From Olsenella profusa (lineage in GTDB: Bacteria; Actinomycetota; Coriobacteriia; Coriobacteriales; Atopobiaceae), in NCBI RefSeq assembly GCF_016900315.1, contig NZ_JACSNQ010000021.1, positions 1 to 35,441 of the forward strand: 35,441 bases of DNA, read 5' to 3'. The position numbers were made by a program, and so were the translations under genes. Numbering within the stretch: position 1 is the stretch's first letter; each line of letters begins with the position of its first letter. A model generated the notes under the pieces. That model did no database searches. It saw only the letters and a program-made list of their open reading frames with translations, and was not told the origin of the DNA. Of this stretch, positions 22,477 through 29,278 are shown in pieces.

Positions 22477-22656
22477 CCGGACGTTTTCCTATCCCAGACC
22501 GTCCAGAAACAGTACGTGCTCCGGCGGGGCACCGTAGCCGGACGTTTCCCCCTCCCGAACCGTCCGAAAACAGTGCGCCTTCTCAACGGGGTACCGCCAC
22601 CGGACGTTTTTCCACCCCAGACCGTCCGAAAACAGTGCGCCGCCCCGGCAGAGAGG
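22477..22656. repeat. Three tandem copies of a 61-62 bp repeat
   Basis: Copies begin at 22477, 22538 and 22600, each with CCGGACGTTT. In each copy CGGACGTTT is followed about 12 nt later by CCGTCCGAAAACAGTGCG (first copy CCAGAAACAGTACG), so the arms are partly complementary and can form a stem. The remaining ~21 nt vary but keep a GGGG.ACCG core in copies 1 and 2. The last copy runs into a GGCGAGAAG oligomer (22659-22667). No gene is seen here. The location is between the small orphan gene's terminator and the convergent M20 peptidase gene. Confidence 0.85.
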
Positions 22657-22694
22657 TTCTTCTCGCCGTGTGACGGTGGCCGTGTGACGGTGCC

Positions 22695-23855
22695 CTAGAG
22701 CGCGGTCGCGTGCTCGAGCATGAGGGCCAGGATGACGGCAAGCCCGCGACGCAGGCTGTCCTTCTCGACCCACTCCTCGCGTGTGTGAAGCAGGTCGCCG
22801 ACGACGGTCCCCACCGTGTGCGCGGGGATGCCCAGCGAGAAGGGGATGTTGGCGTCGGTCGAGGACTCGTGGTGCTCCGGCGTGACGCCGCCGAGCTCGC
22901 GGATCACCTCGTCGGTGCGGGCGATGAGCTCGTCCTGGCCGGCGGGCACCACCTCGCCGGAGGCCGGGCGGCGCCCGATGAGCTTGGCGTCGATGCGGGT
23001 GTGCTCCTTGAGGTGGCTCTCCACCAGCACCACGAACTTCCCGTACATCTCCTCGAGGCACTCCTCCGAGCTCGAGCGGTACTCCACGAGCACACTCGCC
23101 TCCTCGGCGATGGAGTTGACCGTCGTGCCGCCCACGAAGCGCCCCACGTTGACGGTGGTCTTGGCGCGGGTGGGCAGCTCGAGCGCGTAGAGGTCCTCGA
23201 TGAAGGAGCAGAGCGCCTCGATCGCGTTGTCGCGCCCGAAGTTCTCCCAGGAGTGGCCGCCCTCGGTGTGGCAGACCACGCGCCAGCGGTGGCTGCCCAC
23301 GGCGTGCGTGACGTGCGTGCCCAAGTAGAGGTCGAAGCTCGTGAACTCGGCCACGCGCCCGGCGTAGTGGCGGAAGAGCTCGCGCGTGCCGGCCAGGTTG
23401 CCGAGGCCCTCCTCGCAGGAGTTGGCCACCACGAGCAGCGGCCGGTCGAGAAGGACCTGGTTGTGCAGCAGATAGCGCGCAGCCAGGAGCAGGCCCACGA
23501 GGTTGGCGGTGTCGTCGCCGACGCCGGGGGCCAAGAGGCGCGTGGCGCTCTCGGCCAGGGGCAGGGGCTCGGTGTCCGGGAAGACTACGTCGGTGTGGGC
23601 GGCAAAGACCGCGATGCGGTCGTCTGCGGCCCCCGGCCCCGCCGGCAGGCTCAAGATTACGTTCTTGGCCTCGTCGATGCGCACGGCACCCACCGGCGCG
23701 CCCTGGGCGAGCAGCCAGTCCCGGACGAACTCGGCGCGCCGCTCCTCGTGGCCCGAGGGCGCCGGGATCTGCGCGAGCGTCCGCAGGAGCTCGAGCTCCT
23801 CCTCGTGGCACTCGTCTGCATAGGTGGTCGCGATGGCGCGGATCTTCTCGTTCAT
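22695..23855 (-). CDS. M20-family metallopeptidase
   Basis: 386 residues, no signal peptide. The di-zinc site is recognisable: AHTDVVF (H87, D89), GVGDDTANLVG (D114/D115), the catalytic SCEEGLG pair (E148, E149), the THVTH region after the dimerisation domain begins, and a late IPAHTVG histidine. Family members are aminoacyl-, di- or tripeptidases or amidohydrolases; the ANIPFSLG...AHTVG ending and HTEGGHSWENFG dimerisation segment resemble peptidase T-like/PepV relatives. Start: ATG (MNEKIRAIATTYADE) after CAGGAG. It faces the tandem repeat at its 3' end, where no terminator is obvious. Specific substrate unknown. Confidence 0.88.
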   Translation of the reverse strand: MNEKIRAIATTYADECHEEELELLRTLAQIPAPSGHEERRAEFVRDWLLAQGAPVGAVRIDEAKNVILSLPAGPGAADDRIAVFAAHTDVVFPDTEPLPLAESATRLLAPGVGDDTANLVGLLLAARYLLHNQVLLDRPLLVVANSCEEGLGNLAGTRELFRHYAGRVAEFTSFDLYLGTHVTHAVGSHRWRVVCHTEGGHSWENFGRDNAIEALCSFIEDLYALELPTRAKTTVNVGRFVGGTTVNSIAEEASVLVEYRSSSEECLEEMYGKFVVLVESHLKEHTRIDAKLIGRRPASGEVVPAGQDELIARTDEVIRELGGVTPEHHESSTDANIPFSLGIPAHTVGTVVGDLLHTREEWVEKDSLRRGLAVILALMLEHATAL

Positions 23856-24045
23856 GAGGGCTCCTGTCAGGCTGTTTGCAAAGCTAGGGTAGCGCACTCG
23901 TGCCGGGGCCGGCCATCAGGCGCGTGCGATTGCGGCGAGCGGCCGTATGGCGGGGGCGAGCCGTCAGCGTGGGATGGCCTGCGACTGCCTTGCGAGCACT
24001 GATGGCGCCGGCGGTATGGCGCTGCGTCGCTGCAGAATCCGGGTT

Positions 24046-24098
24046 CTTCTCGCCGTCCTTCTCGCCGTCCTTCTCGCCGCGTCGGTGCCCTTCTCGCC
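24046..24098 (-). repeat. Cluster of four GGCGAGAAG oligomers
   Basis: CTTCTCGCC occurs at 24046, 24058, 24070 and 24090, all on the same strand; the first three have a strict 12-bp period (CTTCTCGCCGTC). It is the densest occurrence in the window and intergenic. Confidence 0.9.
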
Positions 24099-24136
24099 GC
24101 GCATCATATTTTGGGACGCGTTCCCTCGGGCGGCCT

Positions 24137-24232
24137 GTTAGGAATCGTCGCATCTTTGGTGGTTTTGGGGTCTTTGGTTAAGAATGGGGGCATCTTAGGC
24201 CCTCGACACCCAAAGATGTGGCGATTCTTAAC
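24137..24232. repeat. Three-copy ~23-bp repeat with an inverted pair
   Basis: GTTAGGAATCGTCGCATCTT (from 24137) and GTTAAGAATGGGGGCATCTT (from 24177) are direct copies. The third, at 24210-24232, is inverted (CCAAAGATGTGGCGATTCTT). The outer two can pair over about 23 nt with three mismatches and would form a long hairpin presenting the middle copy in its loop. The region is AT-richer than its surroundings. No T tract follows. Confidence 0.75.
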
Positions 24233-24496
24233 GCCGTGGCTAACGCGGGGGCTCGAGGCCACGGGGCTCGGGGCGACACCGCCAGGGCCTGTCACGAGGG
24301 GGCGAGAAGGACCGTGGGAGACGGCCGGGGTCTCGGTGGAGGGGCAGGGCTCGGAAACGTGAGCCGTCCGCGGCCGTCCCTCGCCGACGCCTGCCTACCA
24401 CGTGCGGAAATCTCGTACCGTCTACGTCTCCATCTCGGGCATAGTTTCCCGCGGCGCGCGGTCGCACGTCAGCATCCTGAATGAGGAGGAAACCGC

Positions 24497-25660
24497 ATGG
24501 CAGTCAACCGCTTCGTGCTCAACAACATCTCCTACCACGGCTCCGGGGCCATCAAGGAGATCCCCGGCGAGCTCACCCGCCGCGGCTACCAGAAGGCGTT
24601 CGTCTGCTCCGACCCCGACCTCGTGAAGTTCGGCGTCACCGCCAAGGTGACCGACCTCCTGGACGAGGCCGGCATCGCCTGGAAGCTCTACTCCGAGATC
24701 AAGCCCAACCCTACGATCAAGAACGTGCAGGACGGCGTGGCCGCCTACCAGGCCTCCGGCGCCGACTGCATCGTGACCATCGGTGGCGGCTCCTCGATGG
24801 ACACCGCCAAGGCCATCGGCATCATCGCCGAGAACCCCGAGTTCGCCGACGTCACCTCGCTCGAGGGCGTGGCCCCCACCAAGAAGCACGCCGTCTTCAC
24901 CATCGCCGTGCCCACCACCGCCGGTACCGCGGCCGAGGTCACGATCAACTACGTGATCACCGACCCGGAGAAGGTCCGCAAGTTCGTCTGCGTCGACGTC
25001 AACGACATCCCCGACGTCGCCGTCGTGGACCCCGACATGATGGCCTCCATGCCGGCCGGCCTCACCGCCGCCACGGGCATGGACGCGCTCACGCACGCCA
25101 TCGAGGGCTACACCACCAAGGGCGCCTGGGAGCTCTCCGACATGTTCCACCTCAAGGCTATCGAGATCATCTCCCGCAGCCTGCGCGACGCCGTGGCCGA
25201 GGCCAGAAGCGGCCAGCCCGGCAGCGGCCGCGAGGGCATGGCGCTCGGCCAGTACATCGCCGGCATGGGCTTCTCCAACGTGGGACTCGGCATCGACCAC
25301 GCCATGGCGCACACGCTCTCCGCGCACTACGACACCCCGCACGGCGTGGCCTGCGCCATGCTGCTGCCGGTGGCGATGGAGTACAACAAGCCGGTCGTGG
25401 CCGAGCGCCTGGCCGACGTGGCGCGCGCGATGGGCGTGGACACCACGGGCATGACGGTCGACGAGGCCGCTGACGCTGCGATCGCCGCCGTGCGCCAGCT
25501 CTCCGCCGACGTTGACATCAAGCCCACCTGCGACGGCCTCGTGGAGGCCGACCTCGACCAGCTGGCCGAGGACGCGCTCGCCGACGCCTGCTTCCCGGGC
25601 AACCCGCGCGACGCCGACCACGCCGCCGTGGTGGAGCTCTTCTGCAAGGTGATGGCGTAG
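24497..25660 (+). CDS. fucO: Lactaldehyde reductase / 1,2-propanediol oxidoreductase (iron-containing alcohol dehydrogenase)
   Basis: 387 residues. Reduces lactaldehyde to 1,2-propanediol with NADH, the overflow step of anaerobic fucose and rhamnose fermentation. The match to FucO is strong throughout: RRGYQKAFVCSDP, GGGSSMDTAKAIGII, NPEFADVTSLEG, PTTAGTAAEVTINYVITD, and MALGQYIAGMGFSNVGLG. Iron ligands are present as D196, H200, H268 and H282 (two shifted by 5 through a small insertion near 236-245). Start ATG after TGAGGAGGA. It stands alone with a 641-bp upstream region and no fuc or rha genes nearby, so it may serve several aldehyde substrates. A 70-nt structured hairpin follows. Confidence 0.93.
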   Translation: MAVNRFVLNNISYHGSGAIKEIPGELTRRGYQKAFVCSDPDLVKFGVTAKVTDLLDEAGIAWKLYSEIKPNPTIKNVQDGVAAYQASGADCIVTIGGGSSMDTAKAIGIIAENPEFADVTSLEGVAPTKKHAVFTIAVPTTAGTAAEVTINYVITDPEKVRKFVCVDVNDIPDVAVVDPDMMASMPAGLTAATGMDALTHAIEGYTTKGAWELSDMFHLKAIEIISRSLRDAVAEARSGQPGSGREGMALGQYIAGMGFSNVGLGIDHAMAHTLSAHYDTPHGVACAMLLPVAMEYNKPVVAERLADVARAMGVDTTGMTVDEAADAAIAAVRQLSADVDIKPTCDGLVEADLDQLAEDALADACFPGNPRDADHAAVVELFCKVMA

Positions 25661-25680
25661 CGACCGGATCTACGGGAGGG

Positions 25681-25750
25681 GCCTCGCCCCTTGCACGCAA
25701 GCTGCTTCGCGCGGAAGCGCTCAGGAAGCTTGCTTAGCAAGGGGCGAGGC
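25681..25750. other. 70-nt long nested hairpin downstream of fucO
   Basis: The outer 14-bp arms 25681-25694 (GCCTCGCCCCTTGC) and 25737-25750 are perfectly complementary. Inside, GCAAGC (25697-25702) pairs with GCTTGC (25728-25733), and GCTTC/GAAGC (25704-25708, 25714-25718) forms an apical hairpin. The stop codon of fucO is 20 nt upstream. No T tract follows, so it is not a standard terminator; an mRNA 3' stabiliser, a bidirectional barrier or a small structured RNA are possible. Confidence 0.7.
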
Positions 25751-25839
25751 TCCGTCGCTTCGGGGCTTCTTGGCTGCGGGGTTGGGGCTGAGGGGTGTGC
25801 CTGGCTGAAGGGTTGGGGCTGGCGAGAAGGACGGTGTGA

Positions 25840-27078
25840 ATGGCCGACATCCGCGACTACCTCGAGCTGCGCGGCGACATCATGCTTGCCGAGCGGCCGT
25901 TCAACGACGTCGACAACCTCGTGCTGGCGACGCTCTCCTACCTCGACCTCACCGGCATCGTGGGCGGGCCGGGGGAGCGGGGCGTGCCGGCGGCCAACGC
26001 CTGCGAGCGGCTGATCGAGCTCGCAGGCGGAGAGGCGGCCTCCCGCGTCCGCTCGCTCGCCACGGTCGACGAGCGCTTCGTCCGCGCGCTCGCCGCCTCG
26101 GCGCGCTTCGGCGGCGCCACGCTCTCCGACTACGTGGACGTGCGCGACGGCGAGCGCGTGATGCAGTTTGCCGCGGTGACCGTGGAGCTCGCCGACGGCC
26201 ATAGCTACGTGGCCTTCCGCGGCACCGACGCCACGCTCGTGGGCTGGCGCGAGAACTTCATCCTGAGCTTTGCCGTAACCGAGGCACAGCGCGCCGCCGC
26301 GGCCTACCTCGTCCGCGAGCTCGAGCGCGCCGCGGCGTCGGGTCGGCGCGTGCTCGTGGGCGGCCACTCAAAGGGCGGCAACCTCGCGGCGTACGCGGCA
26401 GCGAGCTGCCCGGTCGCGCTCGCGGGCGCCCTCGAGCGCGTCTGGAGCAACGACGGCCCCGGCATGGACCGCTCCGTGATGCCCGTGAGCTGCCACGAGG
26501 TGATGGGGGAGCGCTACCGTCGCATCATCCCGGCCTACAGCGTGGTCGGCCGCCTCCTCGCCGAGGACGCTCCCGCCACGATCGTGCGGAGCTCGGCCGC
26601 GCGCACGCTCCAGCACGACCCGCTCACCTGGCAGGTGGGGCCGGCGGGCTTCGTCGAGGCGGACGGCCCTGACCCGGAGTGCCTCGTCGTGACGCGCGCC
26701 TTTGCCTCCTGGCTCGCGCGCCTCGCTCCGGAGGACCGCCGCCGGCTCACCGACGAGCTCTTCGACGCGCTCGCGGCCGGCGGGGCGGAGCGCTTCGACG
26801 ACCTGCTTTCAAGTCCCGCGGCCGCGCAGAAGGTCCTCGCGGCGCTCGGCGGGGTGGACGCGCGCACCCGCGACGCGGTGTTCGCGCTGGTGGGGGAGAT
26901 CGCGGGCGCGTCGGCGGCCGCCACCTGGGACGCGGTGGTGCGCGGCGCCCAGCAGGGGGCCTCCGAGCTCACCCGCGCCGTTGCCGGCAGGCTCGCGCCC
27001 GGCGAGAAGGACGGCGGCGAGGAGGACGACGTGCGGGGTAGCGCGCCCGACAGGCAGGGCGACGGCCCTGTCGCGTAG
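25840..27078 (+). CDS. DUF2974 (Mbeg1-like) alpha/beta hydrolase
   Basis: 412 residues, soluble. The N-terminal half is a class-3-lipase-like domain: AFRGTD near 126-131 and GGHSKGGNLAAYAA (nucleophile Ser177) are hallmark DUF2974 motifs (Gram-positive proteins annotated as lipases or Mbeg1-like). The C-terminal ~150 residues are Ala-rich helices and a disordered acidic tail. Start ATG (MADIRDYLELRGD); the ribosome site is supplied by a GGCGAGAAGGA oligomer at 25821-25831, 9 nt upstream. A second copy (27001-27009) encodes PGEKDGG in the tail. The gene stands alone, convergent with the next one. Natural substrate unknown. Confidence 0.85.
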   Translation: MADIRDYLELRGDIMLAERPFNDVDNLVLATLSYLDLTGIVGGPGERGVPAANACERLIELAGGEAASRVRSLATVDERFVRALAASARFGGATLSDYVDVRDGERVMQFAAVTVELADGHSYVAFRGTDATLVGWRENFILSFAVTEAQRAAAAYLVRELERAAASGRRVLVGGHSKGGNLAAYAAASCPVALAGALERVWSNDGPGMDRSVMPVSCHEVMGERYRRIIPAYSVVGRLLAEDAPATIVRSSAARTLQHDPLTWQVGPAGFVEADGPDPECLVVTRAFASWLARLAPEDRRRLTDELFDALAAGGAERFDDLLSSPAAAQKVLAALGGVDARTRDAVFALVGEIAGASAAATWDAVVRGAQQGASELTRAVAGRLAPGEKDGGEEDDVRGSAPDRQGDGPVA

Positions 27079-27118
27079 CCGAGCCGCTGGTTCGGGCCCG
27101 CCTCCCGCCGCGGCGTCG

Positions 27119-27484
27119 CTAGTCGTCGGCCCCGACGATGCCGCCGACGATCACGCTCACGATCGAGATGACGATCGACCCCAGGATCGCCGAGAAGAGC
27201 GAGTCGATGGCGATGCCGGCGTGGAAGATGTTGCGGGAGAGGTAGCTCGCGAGCTCGAGCACGAAGGCGTTGACCACCAGGTAGAAGATGCCCAGCGTGA
27301 GCACCGTGACGGGGATGGCCAGCACCTGCAGCAGCGGCTTGATGGTGGCGTTGAGCAGCGCGAGCACGAGCGCGCAGAAGAGCGGGCCCAGCCACGAGCC
27401 GCCCACCGGCACGATGCCGGGGACCAGCCACACGGCGACGGCGCAGGCAACGGTGAGGACGAGCCATCGGGCGATGAAGCGCAT
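27119..27484 (-). CDS. Phage-holin-superfamily-IV-like small membrane protein (DUF360-type)
   Basis: 121 residues with four hydrophobic helices (about 7-26, 30-50, 53-78 and 88-116) and short polar ends. The start ATG (MRFIARWLVLTVACAVAVWLVPGI) follows AAGGAGGT. The WLVPGI...LLNATIKPLLQVLAIPVTVLTLGIFYLVVNAFVL layout is that of the widespread mycobacterial-type 4-TMS family; despite the name these are chromosomal proteins and no phage gene is nearby. It lies 104 bp downstream of the HAD gene in the same direction, with one GGCGAGAAG oligomer between. Function unknown. Confidence 0.85.
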   Translation of the reverse strand: MRFIARWLVLTVACAVAVWLVPGIVPVGGSWLGPLFCALVLALLNATIKPLLQVLAIPVTVLTLGIFYLVVNAFVLELASYLSRNIFHAGIAIDSLFSAILGSIVISIVSVIVGGIVGADD

Positions 27485-27588
27485 GGGGACCTCCTTGGGT
27501 CGTAGGGGGTTGGGGCGTCCGTGGGACGGGGTGCAGGCCGAGGCGCGCCTCGAGGTGCGCGGGGCGGCCCCAGGGTTCTTCTCGCCTG

Positions 27589-28443
27589 CTAGCCGAGCTG
27601 CGCCCGGCGGGCCGCGAGGATGCGGTCTGTCACCACCGCCACGCCGCGGTCGTTGTTCGAGGGGGCGCGGAAGCGGGCGTGCGGCTCCATGCGCGCCTCG
27701 GCGTTGGCCATGAGGTAGCTGTGGCCGACGAGCTCGAGCATCTGGGCGTCGTTGTCGGTGTCGCCGAAGGCCGCCACGTCGGCGGCCGAGACGCCGAGGT
27801 GCTCGCAGAGCCGGGCAAGCCCCGCGCCCTTGTCGACGCCGTAGTTCATCACGTCCACCCACACGGGCCCGCCGCAGGTGACGGAGAGCCGCTCGCCGAA
27901 GGACGGCGCGAACTCCGTGGCGCACGCCTCGACGGCGTTGGCCTCGGGCAGGTAGACGGTGTACTTGTTGACCTCGACGCCGCGCGCGCAGAGCCCCTCG
28001 AGCTCGTCCAGGTAGACGATGTTTCGGTAGAAGGTGTGGAAGAACTCGTCGTAGGACCGGTCGCAGGTGCGCACGTAGCAGGCGTCGAGCCCACAGACCG
28101 TGGGGATGCCGAGCCCGCGGCCCAGCGTGAAGTCCAGAAGCTCGTCGACGGTCTCGGGCGCGATCAGGCTCTTGAAAACCACCTCGCCCCGGCAGACCAC
28201 CGCGGCCCCGTTGTCCGAGACGAAGCCCATCTCGTCGTCCAGGCCCTCGAACATGCCGCGCAGCGTGTAGAGCGGACGGCCGCTCGCGGCCACGAAGGTG
28301 ACGCCGGCGTCGTTGAGCGCGCGGATGCGCTCGGGCATGCCCGCGGGCATGGACTTGTCGTCGGCGAGCAGCGTGGCGTCCATGTCGCTCGCGACGACGC
28401 GGATGCCCGCAAGGTCGGTGTCGGCCTCGTATCCCAGCAGCAT
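27589..28443 (-). CDS. Cof-type HAD-superfamily phosphatase
   Basis: 284 residues. Motif I SDMDATLL (nucleophile D20, acid D22), motif II ASGR, the C2B cap with the conserved NKYTVYLPEA stretch, and motif IV AFGDTDNDAQMLE place it in the Cof/YbiV subfamily of sugar-phosphate and cofactor phosphatases. Start ATG (MLLGYEADTD) after AGGGAGGGC; the longer frame upstream has no family similarity. Substrate unknown. It is divergent from the TrpR-like gene. Confidence 0.88.
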   Translation of the reverse strand: MLLGYEADTDLAGIRVVASDMDATLLADDKSMPAGMPERIRALNDAGVTFVAASGRPLYTLRGMFEGLDDEMGFVSDNGAAVVCRGEVVFKSLIAPETVDELLDFTLGRGLGIPTVCGLDACYVRTCDRSYDEFFHTFYRNIVYLDELEGLCARGVEVNKYTVYLPEANAVEACATEFAPSFGERLSVTCGGPVWVDVMNYGVDKGAGLARLCEHLGVSAADVAAFGDTDNDAQMLELVGHSYLMANAEARMEPHARFRAPSNNDRGVAVVTDRILAARRAQLG

Positions 28444-28680
28444 GTGCCCTCCCTGGCGTGGGGGTTGTGACCGCACCATTCTAGCGTGCGGGCGGCGCGC
28501 GGTCGCCGGGGCGCCGCGGCGTGTGGCGGGGAGGTGATGGGGCTGGCGCGCGGGCGCGGGGTGCGGCGGCGCCCCCGTCCGGCCCACCTGCCCCGTGCGG
28601 CGACCGCCCGGCGGCGAGTCTGGCGCGCGGGCGCTCCAGTGCGCTAAAGTGGACGGCACGGACGGAACTAGGAGGTGCGC

Positions 28681-28974
28681 ATGACGGAGCCAGGCAGGGA
28701 GAGCGAGGACGAGGTCAGAAGGCTGCTCGAGGCGCTCTGTTCCCTTCGGACGCCCGAGGAGGCCCGCGCGCTTCTCGCCGACCTGTGCACCCCGCGCGAG
28801 GTCGAGGACCTCTCGCAGCGGCTCGAGGTGGCGCGCCTGCTCTCGGCCGGCACCTCCTACGTGGACGTCTCGCACGCGACGGGCGCCTCGTCGACCACGG
28901 TGAGCCGCGTCTCGAAGTGCCTGAACGGCGAGGCGGGCGGCTACCGGATGGTCCTGGCTCGCCTGGGGGAGTAG
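28681..28974 (+). CDS. YerC/YecD-type TrpR-related DNA-binding protein
   Basis: 97 residues. A TrpR-like fold: helical N-terminus, LADLCTPREVEDLSQRLEVARLLSAGTSYVDVSHATGASSTTVSRVSKCLN with the helix-turn-helix at the end. This is the TIGR02531 family often found beside purine and helicase genes in Gram-positives; it has no recognised tryptophan site. Start ATG (MTEPGRESEDEV) after AGGAGG at 5 nt. Divergent from the HAD gene and about 300 bp upstream of the AddB-like gene. One GGCGAGAAG oligomer (28771, reverse) is inside the coding region. Confidence 0.88.
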   Translation: MTEPGRESEDEVRRLLEALCSLRTPEEARALLADLCTPREVEDLSQRLEVARLLSAGTSYVDVSHATGASSTTVSRVSKCLNGEAGGYRMVLARLGE

Positions 28975-29278
28975 CGCCGCCGACGGGCTGCCCCGTTTCC
29001 GCTTTCCTTCCGTCATCCACCCCAGCCGAGGTAGATAATCGTCGTCATCTCAGACCGGTTGACCGCGCGACCTGCGGTTTCTTCAGCACTACAAAGATTT
29101 ATCACCCTGCGCCCAGGCATATGACCCGGGGGCGAGGGCCGATGGCCCGGGCGCAAAAGGCCCGCGCCGACGCGCCGCCCCGGCCGGAGGGAGTTGTTGT
29201 CCGGCCCGTGCGCTAGGATTGAGCGAGAAGAACGACCGGGCGCCCGCTCGCCCGGGGACCCCGAACGAAAGAGACCCC
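28975..29278. other. Intergenic region before the AddAB-like genes
   Basis: No gene seen. TAGATAAT at 29032-29039 contains a five-of-six -10 hexamer, with only a weak -35 (CCGTCA). The sequence then turns AT-rich around 29080-29105. An AGCGAGAAGAAC variant of the oligomer lies at 29221. A TTG at 29219 would extend the AddB-like frame by 20 codons, but ATG 29279 starts where family similarity begins. Confidence 0.35.

Larger units (their letters stand above)
23856..24496. other. 641-bp intergenic region with repeats
   Basis: No gene is supported here. From left to right: the 5' region of the M20 gene, a cluster of four GGCGAGAAG oligomers (24046-24098), a three-copy GTTARGAAT repeat with an inverted pair (24137-24232), one more oligomer (24301) and the fucO upstream region (CATAGT near 24440 is a weak -10 candidate). 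Confidence 0.6.

Noticed and set aside
22477-22656. CRISPR array
   Set aside because: The three units are imperfect, the variable part keeps a shared core, there are only three copies and no cas genes are nearby.
27119-27484. Prophage holin
   Set aside because: The family name says phage holin, but there is no phage gene near and the family is a common chromosomal small membrane protein in Gram-positives.
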